In this document: one piece after another, positions 1-8,941 of the stretch
Numbering within the stretch: the stretch's first letter is position 1
How the letters are laid out: every line of letters begins with the position of its first letter
Notes under the pieces: model-generated
The model's input: only the letters and a program-made list of their open reading frames with translations
The model's database searches: none
Told to the model about the DNA's origin: nothing
From: Actinomycetospora endophytica
Lineage (GTDB): Bacteria > Actinomycetota > Actinomycetes > Mycobacteriales > Pseudonocardiaceae
Assembly: GCF_021026375.1 (NCBI RefSeq)
Contig: NZ_JAJNDB010000001.1
Span: 1,426,001 to 1,490,000, forward strand
Direction: 5' to 3'
Length of the DNA: 64,000 nt
Made by a program: the position numbers and the translations under genes

Positions 1-117
1 CTGCAGGCGATGCCCGCCCCGACCGGGAACCTGCTCGTCTGGATCACCGGGCTGGCCCAGTCGGGCGATCAGTACCGCAGCCAGATCGCCGAGGTCACGG
101 TGATCGGCGGGAGCTGA
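1..117 (+). CDS. C-terminal end of the gene upstream of sigM (partial)
   Basis: The first 38 codons are open from base 1 to a TGA at 115-117 and encode a beta-strand-like tail ending in EVTVIGGS. The gene is cut by the window edge, so no catalytic part is visible. In actinobacterial origin regions the gene before sigM is usually a MurJ-linked or pseudokinase protein whose C-terminus is a discoidin-like fold, and this tail would fit that. The assignment rests on gene order only. Confidence 0.45.
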   Translation: MQAMPAPTGNLLVWITGLAQSGDQYRSQIAEVTVIGGS

Positions 118-164
118 TCGGGCCCGGTTCGTCCGAACCGCACCCTTCCCGGGCGGGCCGCGTC

Positions 165-170
165 TAGCGT
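165..170 (+). promoter_or_regulatory. -10 element of a probable leaderless sigM transcript
   Basis: TAGCGT lies 7 nt before the GTG start of sigM and no Shine-Dalgarno sequence is present. This is the usual layout of actinobacterial leaderless genes, where transcription starts at the start codon. I could not identify a convincing -35 box. Confidence 0.45.
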
Positions 171-177
171 CCGCTGC

Positions 178-795
178 GTGGCCGACCCACGCTCCGACCA
201 GGAGCTCATGGCCGCCCACGTGGCGGGCGACACCCGCGCGTTCGACGAGATCTTCCGCCGGCACGGGGAGCGCCTGTGGGCGTTCGCGGTCCGCACCCTC
301 GGGGACTCCCACGAAGCTTCGGACGCGGTGCAGGAGGCGTTCCTGTCCGCCTTCCGCGCGGCGGCCCGGTGGCGCGGCGAGGCCTCGGTCTCCACGTGGC
401 TGCACCGGATCGTCTTCAACGCCTGCCTCGACCGCGTCCGGCGGCGGCGCAGCCATCAGGCCGACCCGTTGGACGAGGACGCCGACCTGCCGATGCCCCG
501 GGACCCGATGGCGGACCGCATGACCGTCCTGGCGGTCGACGAGGCCCTCGGGCGGCTTCCGCTCGCCCAGCGCGCGGCGGTGGTGCTCATCGACATGGAG
601 GGACTCTCGATCGCCGAGACCGCGCAGGTCCTGGGCGTGCGGGAGGGGACGGTGAAGAGCCGGGCGGCGCGGGGTCGGTACCGGCTCGCGGTACTCCTCG
701 GGCACCTGCGTCCCGGCGCAGGGAACGACGACGGCCCCGCGGACGTCGAACCCCCGGGAGGCGACGTGTCGAGCCGTGCGGGAGGTGAGCGATGA
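178..795 (+). CDS. sigM: ECF RNA polymerase sigma factor SigM
   Basis: 205 aa. Sigma region 2 spans about residues 18-92, with a core-binding and -10-recognition helix rich in Trp, Phe and Arg. Region 4 spans about 125-175, with the helix-turn-helix LSIAETAQVLGVREGTVKSR. It directs RNA polymerase to stress promoters, and in mycobacteria SigM belongs to this same locus. The GTG start follows a leaderless-type -10 box. Its stop overlaps the ATG of the next gene (ATGA), so it is co-translated with a likely anti-sigma factor. Position and domains make the call firm, but its stimulus cannot be read from sequence. Confidence 0.93.
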   Translation: MADPRSDQELMAAHVAGDTRAFDEIFRRHGERLWAFAVRTLGDSHEASDAVQEAFLSAFRAAARWRGEASVSTWLHRIVFNACLDRVRRRRSHQADPLDEDADLPMPRDPMADRMTVLAVDEALGRLPLAQRAAVVLIDMEGLSIAETAQVLGVREGTVKSRAARGRYRLAVLLGHLRPGAGNDDGPADVEPPGGDVSSRAGGER

Positions 796-1553
796 CGGAG
801 GGATACGGCGGCGGCCGGGAGGACCCGGCGACCGACGACGCGGCGCGCCGTCACGGCGACGGCGAGGCGCCGCGGCCGGGCGAGGAGGACCTGTTCGCGG
901 CGCTCGAGCGCACCCGGGCGGAGCTCGGCGCCGCGCCGGCTCCGCGCCCGCCCGAGGACTTCGCATCCCGGATGCAGGCCGCGCTCGCCGCTGAACGGTC
1001 CGCCGGCGGGCCCCCGGCGACCGCCGCCGGCGGGCCCGGCCACCCCAAGCCCCGGGCCCTGCGCGCCGGTCGGACCCGGTCCCGCCCGCCCGGACGACCC
1101 GGCCCGCCGTCGCGCCGGCGCCGGGTCGTCGCCGGGGGCGTCGTCGCCCTGGCGGTCGCGGCCGCCGTGGTGGCCGGCCTCGCCGTCGGGACCTCCTCGC
1201 CCGGAAGCCCGGCGCCGACCGCCGCGCCCCCCGTGACGACGGGTCCGGCGAGCACCCCGAGCCCGGTGCCGGTGTCCGGCGCGGACCCGGTCCGGGCCCT
1301 GCGCAGTGGTCTCGGGGCACGGGATCCCGGGCCGCTGTCCGACCCGGCCCGCCGCTCCGCGTGCCTGGTCGCGCACGGTCTCCCGGCCGACACCGTGCCG
1401 GTGGGGAGCCGGCAGGTGCTCGTCGACGGGACCCCCGGCACGCTGCTGGTCCTGCCGACCGGGCGGGCGGCGCGGTTCCGGCTGCTCGCCGTCGGTCCGG
1501 CGTGCGCGCCCGGGAGCCCGTCGACCCTCGTCGACCTCACGGTGGGCGGGTGA
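792..1553 (+). CDS. Membrane-anchored anti-sigma factor for SigM
   Basis: 253 aa. It has a charged cytoplasmic N-terminal half (1-110), one hydrophobic helix at about 112-133 preceded by an Arg stretch, then a Pro/Thr-rich and globular extracytoplasmic part. That is the topology of single-pass anti-sigma proteins that hold an ECF factor at the membrane. The start overlaps the sigM stop by 4 nt with GGAGGT 6 nt upstream. No zinc-binding HxxxCxxC motif is present. The role is inferred from position, as in the sigM-Rv3912 arrangement of mycobacteria. Confidence 0.75.
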   Translation: MTEGYGGGREDPATDDAARRHGDGEAPRPGEEDLFAALERTRAELGAAPAPRPPEDFASRMQAALAAERSAGGPPATAAGGPGHPKPRALRAGRTRSRPPGRPGPPSRRRRVVAGGVVALAVAAAVVAGLAVGTSSPGSPAPTAAPPVTTGPASTPSPVPVSGADPVRALRSGLGARDPGPLSDPARRSACLVAHGLPADTVPVGSRQVLVDGTPGTLLVLPTGRAARFRLLAVGPACAPGSPSTLVDLTVGG

Positions 1554-1611
1554 GTGCTGATCAGCACGGGCCGTGGGGAATCCTGGACCCGTGGCGGACG
1601 TTGCAGCGGGC

Positions 1612-2622
1612 GTGAGTGAGCAGACGATCCACGACGTGATCATCGTGGGTTCCGGACCGGCGGGATACACCGCGGCGACCTACTCGGCGCGGGCACAGCT
1701 CGACGTCGTGGTCTTCGAGGGCAGCCAGTTCGGCGGTGCCCTCATGACGACGACCGAGGTCGAGAACTACCCCGGCTTCGCCGAGGGCATCCAGGGCCCG
1801 GAGCTCATGGACCAGATGCGCCGGCAGGCCGAGCGGTTCGGCGCCGAGCTGCGCCCGGAGGACGTCGACGCGCTCGACGTGACGGGTGACGTGAAGACGG
1901 TCACCGTCAACGGCGCGACCCATCGCGCGCGGGCCGTGATCCTGGCCATGGGCGCCGCACCGCGCTACGTCGGCGTGCCCGGCGAGGAGAAGCTCCTCGG
2001 GCACGGCGTGAGCGCCTGTGCGACCTGTGACGGCTTCTTCTTCCGCGACCACGACATCGTGGTGGTCGGCGGCGGCGACTCCGCGATGGAGGAGGCGACG
2101 TTCCTCACGCGCTTCGCCCGATCGGTGACGATCGTGCACCGTCGCGAGGAGTTCCGCGCCTCCGGGATCATGCTGGACCGCGCCCGGAAGGACGAGAAGA
2201 TCTCGTTCCGGACGAACGCCGTGGTCACCGAGGTCCTCGGGGACAACGCCGTCAGCGGGGTCCGGCTGCGCGACGTCGTCACCGGCGAGGAGGACACGCT
2301 GGAGGTCACCGGGATGTTCGTCGCCATCGGCCACGACCCGCGCTCCACGCTGGTGTCCGGCCAGGTCGACACCGACGACGAGGGCTACGTGCTGGTCGAC
2401 ACGCCGAGCACGCACACCAACCTCGCGGGCGTGTTCGCGTGCGGCGACCTCACCGACAAGACCTACCAGCAGGCGGTCACGGCGGCCGGCAGCGGCTGCA
2501 CCGCCTCGATCGACGCCGAGCGCTGGCTGGCCGAGCAGTCCGCCACCCCGACGCCGGAGACCTCGCCGAAGCCGACCGTGGACTCCGAGCTCACCCCGGA
2601 GCTCGACGCCGTCGGCTCCTGA
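1612..2622 (+). CDS. trxB: Thioredoxin-disulfide reductase
   Basis: 336 aa from this start. FAD-dependent, it passes electrons from NADPH to thioredoxin in the cytosol. Visible are the FAD loop [10 protein letters not shown] near the start, the redox-active CATC at about 136-139 and the NADPH loop GGGDSA at about 153-158. GTG 1612 is chosen because family members begin just before HDVIIVG; GTGs at 1573 and 1591 are possible but add atypical residues. The last ~27 residues are a Thr/Pro/Glu-rich tail beyond the usual family end. trxA follows 73 nt downstream with its own strong ribosome site. Confidence 0.94.
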   Translation: MSEQTIHDVIIVGSGPAGYTAATYSARAQLDVVVFEGSQFGGALMTTTEVENYPGFAEGIQGPELMDQMRRQAERFGAELRPEDVDALDVTGDVKTVTVNGATHRARAVILAMGAAPRYVGVPGEEKLLGHGVSACATCDGFFFRDHDIVVVGGGDSAMEEATFLTRFARSVTIVHRREEFRASGIMLDRARKDEKISFRTNAVVTEVLGDNAVSGVRLRDVVTGEEDTLEVTGMFVAIGHDPRSTLVSGQVDTDDEGYVLVDTPSTHTNLAGVFACGDLTDKTYQQAVTAAGSGCTASIDAERWLAEQSATPTPETSPKPTVDSELTPELDAVGS

Positions 2623-2695
2623 GCGCCCGCGTCAACCCCGTTCCGACACCCGACCGAGCACCCGCTCGACCGACGATCTACAGGAGGATCCCACG

Positions 2696-3022
2696 ATGGG
2701 CAGCCCCGTCACCGTCACCGACTCCACCTTCTCCGACGAGGTGCTGAGCAGCGACAAGCCCGTCCTGGTCGACTTCTGGGCGACCTGGTGCGGTCCCTGC
2801 AAGATGGTCGCGCCGGTCCTCGAGGAGATCGCCGCGGAGCACGGTGACAAGCTCACCGTCGCCAAGCTGGACATCGACCAGAACCAGGCGACCGCGCGCG
2901 ACTACCAGGTCATGTCGATCCCGACGATGATCGTGTTCCAGGGCGGCAAGCCGGTGAAGCAGATCGTGGGCGCGAAGCCGAAGGCCGCGCTGCTCAACGA
3001 CCTCTCCGACGTCCTGAGCTGA
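2696..3022 (+). CDS. trxA: Thioredoxin
   Basis: 108 aa, the standard length. The active site WCGPC is at residues 31-35, with the conserved Lys-Met after it and the cis-Pro loop SIPT at about 77. It reduces protein disulfides and is recycled by the upstream TrxB. ATG follows AGGAGG with a 9-nt gap. The pair trxB-trxA sits between the sigM pair and cwlM as in other actinobacterial origins. Confidence 0.96.
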   Translation: MGSPVTVTDSTFSDEVLSSDKPVLVDFWATWCGPCKMVAPVLEEIAAEHGDKLTVAKLDIDQNQATARDYQVMSIPTMIVFQGGKPVKQIVGAKPKAALLNDLSDVLS

Positions 3023-3306
3023 GCCGTTCCCGACACCCGCACGCCGGGTCCGGACCCCGTCCGGGCCCGGCGTCGGCATGTCCGGAGCCGGATGGCCGAC
3101 CCCTCCCGCGGTGCCGGTCCGTGAGGCGGTGAGCCCGAACCGTGACCCTCCGGCACGGGCCCGATGCCGGGTGCTGACGGGTCGGCAAGGCACAATGAGA
3201 CCCCGGTGAACCGAGGGGACGGTCAGTTCGGCCACGCTCACGTGGGTGTCCGGACGCCATGTCGGGTCACCGTCAGGAAGTCCGTGAAGGGGACGGGAGC
3301 GACGGA

Positions 3307-4467
3307 ATGCAGCTGCTGAGCCGCGGCGACACCGGTCCGGCCGTCGCCGAGGTCCGCGCAGCCCTCCAGGCGCTGGGACTGGTCGAGCCGCCGGCATCCG
3401 GCGGACCCACCCCCGAACCCGGACGCTTCGACGGAGCCCTCGAGGACGCGGTCCGCGCCTTCCAGCAGAACCGCGGCCTGATCACCGACGGCATCGTGGG
3501 CCCGGCCACCTACCGGGCCCTGCGCGATGCCCGCTGGTCGCTCGGCGACCGCATGCTCTGCCTGCAGGCCTCGAACATCATGACGGGCGACGACGTGTTC
3601 GCCCTCCAGGAGCGCCTCCTCGAGCTCGGGTACGACTCCGGGCGGGCCGACGGCGTGTTCGGCCGCCAGACCGAGCAGGCGCTGCGCAGCTTCCAGCGCG
3701 ACTACGGGATGGCGCCCGACGGCATCTGCGGGCCCCGCACCCTCCGCCACCTCGGCTACCTGGGCCGCAAGGTCACCGGTGGCCGTCCGGGCCTGCTGCG
3801 CGAGCAGGAGCGCCTGCACCGCGCCGGACCCCGGCTCTCCGGCAAGCGCATCGTGATCGATCCGGGTCACGGCGGCCCGAACCCCGGTGTCGCCGCGGGC
3901 GGGGTCACCGAGGCCGGCCTGATGTCGGACATCGCGCGGCGGCTCGAGGGGCGGATGTCCGCGGCCGGCATGGAGGCGCTGCTCTCGCACGGGCCGCACG
4001 ACTGCCCCTCGGACGCCGAGCGGGCCGGGTTCGCGAACTCGGCGGGCGCGGACGTGGTGCTCTCGCTCCACGTCGACGCGAACCCGAGCCCCGCGGCCAA
4101 CGGGCTCGCGGCGTTCCACTTCGGGACCGGGACCGGCGCCACCTCCACCGTCGGCGAGGCGCTGGCGGGGTACATCCACCGCGAGCTGCTCGCGCGCACC
4201 CGGATGCTCGACTGCGGGGTGCACCCGCGTCCGTGGGAGCTGCTGCGGCTGACCCGGATGCCCGCGGTCCGTGTCGAGATCGGGTACCTGACCAACGACC
4301 GCGACCGGGCGGCCCTGCTCGACCCGGCGTTCCGCGACGTCGTCGCCGAGGGCATCCTCGTCGCCGTCAAGCGCCTCTACCTGCTCGGACAGAACGACAA
4401 GCCGACCGGCACGTTCACGTTCTCCGACATCCTCCAGCGCGAGGAAGGCAGCCCGATCGGGGCGTAG
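3307..4467 (+). CDS. cwlM: CwlM-type N-acetylmuramoyl-L-alanine amidase homologue
   Basis: 386 aa with two peptidoglycan-binding repeats (about 5-75 and 90-150) and a C-terminal Amidase_3 domain (about 180-360). The candidate metal and catalytic residues are all present: His188 in DPGHGG, Glu202, His255 in SLHVDA and Glu324 in VEIGY. As I recall it, mycobacterial CwlM has Arg at the two His positions and regulates MurA rather than cutting peptidoglycan; here hydrolysis remains possible. ATG 3307 has GGGAG 8 nt upstream; an upstream GTG-type extension to 3259 is less likely. No signal peptide is visible, so a cytosolic place is likely. A long hairpin follows the stop. Confidence 0.9.
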   Translation: MQLLSRGDTGPAVAEVRAALQALGLVEPPASGGPTPEPGRFDGALEDAVRAFQQNRGLITDGIVGPATYRALRDARWSLGDRMLCLQASNIMTGDDVFALQERLLELGYDSGRADGVFGRQTEQALRSFQRDYGMAPDGICGPRTLRHLGYLGRKVTGGRPGLLREQERLHRAGPRLSGKRIVIDPGHGGPNPGVAAGGVTEAGLMSDIARRLEGRMSAAGMEALLSHGPHDCPSDAERAGFANSAGADVVLSLHVDANPSPAANGLAAFHFGTGTGATSTVGEALAGYIHRELLARTRMLDCGVHPRPWELLRLTRMPAVRVEIGYLTNDRDRAALLDPAFRDVVAEGILVAVKRLYLLGQNDKPTGTFTFSDILQREEGSPIGA

Positions 4468-4476
4468 GCCTCCGGC

Positions 4477-4522
4477 CATGTGAACGTTTTTGGTCGTTCC
4501 AGCGACCAAAAACGTTCACATG
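4477..4522. terminator. Bidirectional terminator hairpin between cwlM and GNAT gene
   Basis: Perfect 20-bp inverted repeat (4477-4496 and 4503-4522) around a 6-nt loop, 9-10 nt from the stop codons of two convergent genes. Runs of T/A within the stem lie near the loop, not after it, so no classical U-tract follows. Confidence 0.8.
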
Positions 4523-4531
4523 CGCGCAGCG

Positions 4532-5206
4532 CTAGCGAGGCGCCGGCGCACCCACCGGGGCGGCGGGCGCCGTCGTCACCGTCACCGACCCCAGGAGCTG
4601 GGCGATCGCCGCCTCGACGTCCTCCTTCCAGGAGAACCCGGTGCGCATCTCGAGCCGCAGGCGCGGCCAGCGGTGGTGCGGGGCGACCGTCTTGAACCCG
4701 ACCGCGCGCAGGAACGCCACGGGTAGGACGCAGCTCGGGGTGTCGTCGGTGGTGCGGCCGTGGGCTTCGCCACGCGGCCGGTCCGCGGTGTCCCCGAACG
4801 CCTCCAGCGCCTTCACCCCGCGCCGGGACAGGTCACGCACGACGTCCTGGACGAGCAGCCGACCGACACCGCTCCCGCTGAAGTCGGGGACCACGTGCAG
4901 GCCGCAGAGCAGCACCGCGTCGGCGCCCACCGGCGCCGTCGGGAAGGCCGCGGCGCGGGGGACGGCGGCCGGGGGCGCGTAGAACGCGTAGCCGGCCGGG
5001 ACCCCCTCGACGTGGGCGATCCGCCCGCAGGAGCCCCACTCGAGCAGGACCCCGGAGACCCAGGCCTCCTTCTCCAGCTCCAGCGTGCCGAACTCCTCGG
5101 CCTGGGCGCCCAGGTGCGGCGGGAGCTCCCAGTAGACGCACCGACGGCAGCCCTTGGGCAACTCGTCGATGTTGTCCAGGGTGACCCCGACACACTCTCG
5201 CGACAC
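4532..5206 (-). CDS. GNAT-family N-acetyltransferase of the oriC region
   Basis: About 224 aa. The N-terminal segment has a Cys pair in LPKGCRRCVYWELPP. The acetyl-CoA-binding core is LHVVPDFSGSGVGRLLV, matching the GNAT motif A region (V-x5-G-x-G-x-G/A). This is the protein found between cwlM and parB in mycobacteria (Rv3916c type); its acceptor is unknown. GTG 5206 has GGGAG 5 nt before it; GTG 5212 is an alternative. It converges on cwlM across the hairpin. Confidence 0.8.
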   Translation of the reverse strand: MSRECVGVTLDNIDELPKGCRRCVYWELPPHLGAQAEEFGTLELEKEAWVSGVLLEWGSCGRIAHVEGVPAGYAFYAPPAAVPRAAAFPTAPVGADAVLLCGLHVVPDFSGSGVGRLLVQDVVRDLSRRGVKALEAFGDTADRPRGEAHGRTTDDTPSCVLPVAFLRAVGFKTVAPHHRWPRLRLEMRTGFSWKEDVEAAIAQLLGSVTVTTAPAAPVGAPAPR

Positions 5207-5424
5207 CGACACTCCCGTCCGATCGCGGGCCGGCCCCGGTGCGCCGGTCACGTCCCCGCCTCGCCCTGTCCTGCAGGAGGGCATGCGTACCCTCCCACGG
5301 CCCCGTCGACAATACGGGCGCCACCGATCGTGGCGCGGTCGGTGCCGAGCCTCGCACGGGCCCGCGACCCGACCGCGTACAGTCGGACGGCGATCCCTCC
5401 CGCCATGATCACGGAGAGTCGCCG

Positions 5425-6828
5425 ATGACCGCGATGCCGCCCGACCCCCGCACCACCGGATCCCTCGGGACGGGCGCGGCGGCGGCGGGAGCGGCCGCGG
5501 AGGGCGACGCACGCGCCGCGGGCGACGCCGGCGACCCTCACCTGGACCGGTACGCCGCCCGGACCGCCGGGATGACCGCCTCCGAGATCCGCGCGCTGTT
5601 CGCGGTGGCCAGCCGGCCGGAGGTGGTCTCGCTCGCCGGCGGCATGCCGAACCTCGCCGCGCTCCCACTGGAGTCGCTGTCGGTGGAGGTCGCCGGCCTC
5701 GTCGCCGCCGAGGGGCAGAGCGCCCTGCAGTACGGCTCGGCCCAGGGCGTGCCGGTGCTGCGGGAGCAGATCGGCGACGTGATGGCGTTCGAGGCCGGCA
5801 GCCTGGGCGCCACCGGCGGGTTCGCACCCGACGACGTCGTGGTCACGGTCGGCTCGCAGTCGGCCCTCGACATGCTCACCCGCCTGTTCGTCGACCCGGG
5901 CGACGTCGTGCTCGCCGAGTCGCCGTCCTACGTCGGCGCGCTGGGCTCGTTCGCGGCCTACCAGGCCGAGGTCCGCCACGTCGCCATGGACGACGACGGG
6001 CTGATCCCCGCGGCGCTCGACGAGGCGCTGCAGCGGCTGGCCCGCGAGGGCAGGCGCGCCAAGTTCCTCTACACGGTGCCGAACTTCCACAACCCGGTCG
6101 GCGTCAGCCTCGCCGCGGACCGCCGCCCGGAGATCGTGGAGCTGTGCCGGCGCCACGGGGTGCTGATCGTCGAGGACAACCCGTACGGGCTGCTCGGCTT
6201 CGACGGCCAGACCTACCCGTCGCTGCGCTCGATGGACCCGGAGAACGTCGTCTACCTCGGCTCCTTCTCCAAGATCTTCGCGTCCGGCCTGCGCGTCGGC
6301 TGGGCGCTCGCCCCGCACGGGATCCGGGACAAGCTCGTCCTCGCGGCGGAGTCGGCCACGCTGTGCCCGCCCGCGTTCACCCAGCTCGTCGTCTCGCGCT
6401 ACCTCGCGACGCACGACTGGCGCAGTCTGGTGAAGTCGTTCCGGGAGATGTACCGGGAGCGCTGCGAGGCGATGCTCGGCGCGCTGGAGACCCACCTGCC
6501 CGACGGGTGCCGCTGGACGCGTCCGCAGGGCGGGTTCTTCGTGTGGGCCACGGTCCCGGAGGGCGTCGACACCCGCGCGATGCTGCCGCGGGCCGTCACC
6601 GCACGGGTCGCGTACGCGTCCGGGACGGGCTTCCACGCGGACGGCTCCGGCAGCCGGCACATGCGCCTGTCGTTCTGCTACCCGCCGCCGGAGCGGATCA
6701 CCGAGGGCGTGCGCCGCCTCGCCGGGGTGCTCGACGGCGAGCTGGACCTGCTACGGACCTTCGGCGTCGCGGGGCCCCGTCACGGGACGCCCGGAGGCCC
6801 CCAGGCACCCGCCGTCGACACCGCATGA
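5425..6828 (+). CDS. PLP-dependent aminotransferase, class I/II fold
   Basis: 467 aa. The fold-type I core has the NFHNPVG substrate loop near 220, DNPYG near 251 and the Schiff-base Lys283 in GSFSKIF followed by the phosphate-binding Arg (GLRVGWALAP). It resembles the 2-aminoadipate/MocR-type aminotransferases that also stand near parB in Streptomyces-like origins. The first ~40 residues are Ala/Gly-rich and probably disordered. ATG 5425 follows GGAGA by about 7 nt. The amino donor and acceptor cannot be told from sequence. Confidence 0.88.
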   Translation: MTAMPPDPRTTGSLGTGAAAAGAAAEGDARAAGDAGDPHLDRYAARTAGMTASEIRALFAVASRPEVVSLAGGMPNLAALPLESLSVEVAGLVAAEGQSALQYGSAQGVPVLREQIGDVMAFEAGSLGATGGFAPDDVVVTVGSQSALDMLTRLFVDPGDVVLAESPSYVGALGSFAAYQAEVRHVAMDDDGLIPAALDEALQRLAREGRRAKFLYTVPNFHNPVGVSLAADRRPEIVELCRRHGVLIVEDNPYGLLGFDGQTYPSLRSMDPENVVYLGSFSKIFASGLRVGWALAPHGIRDKLVLAAESATLCPPAFTQLVVSRYLATHDWRSLVKSFREMYRERCEAMLGALETHLPDGCRWTRPQGGFFVWATVPEGVDTRAMLPRAVTARVAYASGTGFHADGSGSRHMRLSFCYPPPERITEGVRRLAGVLDGELDLLRTFGVAGPRHGTPGGPQAPAVDTA

Positions 6829-6836
6829 TCGCGGAT

Positions 6837-6842
6837 TAGGGT
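6837..6842 (+). promoter_or_regulatory. -10 element before the Ddl-like gene
   Basis: TAGGGT ends 7 nt before the GTG start at 6850, with no ribosome-binding site between. The spacing equals that at sigM, so a leaderless transcript is likely. Confidence 0.45.
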
Positions 6843-6849
6843 CCCGGCC

Positions 6850-7821
6850 GTGACCGACCCGGCCAGGACCGACCGCACCGTCGCCGTGCTCGCCGGCGGC
6901 CTCTCCCACGAGCGGGAGGTCTCGTTGCGCTCGGGGCGGCGGATCGCCGCCGCCCTGCGCGACGCGGGCGCCGCCGTGGACGAGTGGGACACCGACGCGG
7001 CCCTGCTGGGTCGGCTGAACTCGTCCCGGCCGGACGCGGTCGTCGTCGCGCTGCACGGCGGCGAGGGCGAGAACGGGGCGGTGCAGAGCGTCCTGGAGCT
7101 GCTCGGGGTGCCGTACGTGGGCACCGAGGCACGCGCCTGCCGCCGGGCGCACGACAAGCCCTCGGCCAAGGCCGAGCTGCTCCGGGCGGGGCTCGACACC
7201 CCGGCCTGGGTGGCGCTGCCGCAGTCCACGTTCCGCGAGCTCGGTGCGGCCGGCGTCCTCGACGCGCTCGTCGGGAAGCTCGGCCTGCCCCTGATGCTCA
7301 AGCCCGACCAGGGCGGCTCCGCGCTGGGGGCGCAGGTCGTCCGCGACGCCGCGGAGCTCCCGTCGGCGATGGTCGGCGCCCTCGCCTACGGCGACACCGT
7401 CCTCGTGGAACGGTTCGTCGACGGCGTCGAGGTGGCGGTGTCGGTGGTCGACACCGGCGAGGGTCCGGTCGCGCTGCCCGCCGTCGAGGTCGAGCCCGGC
7501 AACGGCGTCTACGACTACACCGCCCGCTACACGGCGGGGCTGACCCGCTTCCACGGCCCGGCCCGGCTCCCCGACGAGACCGCCGAGCGGGTCGCCGCGG
7601 CCGCCGTCGCCGCGCACCGCGCCCTCGGGCTGCGCGACCTGTCCCGGACCGACGCCATCGTCGACGCCGGCGGCCGCGTGCAGGTCCTCGAGGTGAACGT
7701 GTCGCCGGGACTGACCGAGAACTCACTGCTGCCGCGGGCGGTCGCCGCCGCCGGCCGGGACCTCGGAGAGGTCTTCACCCGGCTCGTCGACCGCGCCGTC
7801 GCCCGGGGCGCCGAGGCGTAG
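6850..7821 (+). CDS. D-alanine--D-alanine ligase-like ATP-grasp enzyme
   Basis: 323 aa. The N-terminal Ddl domain has AVLAGGLSHEREVSLRSG and the HGGEGENG loop, and the ATP-grasp domain has LMLKPDQGGSALGAQVV and the metal site VLEVNVSPGLTENSLLP. These are the features of enzymes that ligate two D-alanines for peptidoglycan precursors. A second Ddl is usually encoded near murF elsewhere in actinobacteria, so this origin-linked copy may be a paralogue. The spacing after a TAGGGT box suggests a leaderless mRNA. The stop is inside the following palindrome. Confidence 0.85.
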   Translation: MTDPARTDRTVAVLAGGLSHEREVSLRSGRRIAAALRDAGAAVDEWDTDAALLGRLNSSRPDAVVVALHGGEGENGAVQSVLELLGVPYVGTEARACRRAHDKPSAKAELLRAGLDTPAWVALPQSTFRELGAAGVLDALVGKLGLPLMLKPDQGGSALGAQVVRDAAELPSAMVGALAYGDTVLVERFVDGVEVAVSVVDTGEGPVALPAVEVEPGNGVYDYTARYTAGLTRFHGPARLPDETAERVAAAAVAAHRALGLRDLSRTDAIVDAGGRVQVLEVNVSPGLTENSLLPRAVAAAGRDLGEVFTRLVDRAVARGAEA

Positions 7822-7853
7822 CGGCGATCTCAGGGCGCCCTGAGATCGCCGCT
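7820..7853. terminator. Palindromic terminator between ddl-like gene and parB
   Basis: Perfect 34-bp palindrome (17-bp arms, no separate loop) lying between two convergent stop codons. It overlaps the TAG of the upstream gene. Confidence 0.7.
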
Positions 7854-7867
7854 GACGGCTTCGTGGA

Positions 7868-8941
7868 TCACTCCGAGGGTGATGGGCCCGAAGTGCCCTC
7901 CGGGCCCATCAGACGGGCAATGCGCTCCAGATCCTCGACCGAACCGAACTCGACGACGATCCGGCCCTTGCGCTGGCCGAGCTCGACCTTCACGCGGGTG
8001 TCGTAGGCGTCCGAGAGCCGCTCGGCGAGGTCCTGGAGGCCCGGGGCGTGCAGCGGCTTGCGGGCGGGGGAGCGGCGCTTCGCCGACGACGACTCCTGGT
8101 CGCCCCGGGCGAGGGTCACGGCCTCCTCGGCGGCACGCACCGACATCCCCTCGGCGACGATGCGCGCGGCCAGCTCCTCCTGCGCCCCGGTGTCCTCGAC
8201 ACCGAGCAGCGCCCGGGCGTGGCCCGCCGAGAGGACGCCCGCGGCCACCCGGCGCTGTACCGCCACCGGCAGCCGGAGCAGCCGGATGGTGTTCGTGATC
8301 GCCGGCCTGCTGCGGCCGATGCGGTCCGCGAGCTGCTCGTGCGTCACGTCGAACTCGGTGAGCAGCTGCTGGTAGGCGGCCGCCTCCTCCAGCGGGTTGA
8401 GCTGGACACGGTGGATGTTCTCGAGCAGCGCGTCGCGCAGCAGGTCGTCGTCGGCGGTCTTGCGCACGATCGCCGGGATGTGCGCGAGCCCGGCCCGCTG
8501 GGCCGCCCGCCAGCGACGCTCGCCCATGACGAGCTCGTGGGTGACCTCGGCGCCGGCCTCGCCGGGCTCGGGCTCGTCGAGCTCGCGCACGACGATCGGC
8601 TGCAGCAGCCCGAACTCGCGCACGGAGTGCTCGAGCTCCGCGAGGGCCTCCTCGTCGAAGACCGTGCGCGGCTGGCGCGGGTTGGCGCGGATGCCGTCGA
8701 CGCGGACCTCGCGGTAGACCGCGCCGGCGACCTCGCCGCCGTCGTCGCCGGGGCCCGGCGCCCGGCGGTTCGCCGTGGTCGGCGCCGTCCCGTTGGCGGA
8801 CTCCGAGTGGATGGGAGAGCGCTGGCCGATGACGACGTCGGCCGCGCGGCTGCCCACCCCCGGCCGTTCGTCGGTCTCGGGCGGTCCGGTCGGGATCAGC
8901 GCGGCCAGGCCGCGGCCGAGGCCCCCTCGACGTTCGGTCAT
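7868..8941 (-). CDS. parB: Chromosome-partitioning protein ParB
   Basis: 357 aa. The N-terminus [13 protein letters not shown] is typical of ParB tails that touch ParA. The ParB/Srx CTP-binding domain has IRANPRQPR (about 84-92) and GERRWRAA (about 140-147), followed by the HTH that reads parS ([20 protein letters not shown]) and a C-terminal dimerisation segment. It loads on parS near oriC and spreads to organise segregation. ATG 8941 overlaps the parA stop by 4 nt, so the order is parA then parB in one operon. Candidate parS sites are at 9968, 10770 and 31643. Confidence 0.96.
   Translation of the reverse strand: MTERRGGLGRGLAALIPTGPPETDERPGVGSRAADVVIGQRSPIHSESANGTAPTTANRRAPGPGDDGGEVAGAVYREVRVDGIRANPRQPRTVFDEEALAELEHSVREFGLLQPIVVRELDEPEPGEAGAEVTHELVMGERRWRAAQRAGLAHIPAIVRKTADDDLLRDALLENIHRVQLNPLEEAAAYQQLLTEFDVTHEQLADRIGRSRPAITNTIRLLRLPVAVQRRVAAGVLSAGHARALLGVEDTGAQEELAARIVAEGMSVRAAEEAVTLARGDQESSSAKRRSPARKPLHAPGLQDLAERLSDAYDTRVKVELGQRKGRIVVEFGSVEDLERIARLMGPEGTSGPSPSE

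Noticed and set aside
134..164. GAAC/CGTC pair upstream of sigM as an autoregulated ECF promoter
   Set aside because: The gap is 22 nt, longer than the 16-18 nt expected for SigM promoters.
456..1670. Long minus-strand open frame across sigM and its anti-sigma gene
   Set aside because: It is a GC-rich shadow frame with low-complexity Arg/Gly/Pro content and no ribosome site.
3174..3196. CACAAT with an upstream CTGACG as a cwlM promoter
   Set aside because: The spacing is only about 11 nt, too short for a sigma-70-type promoter.
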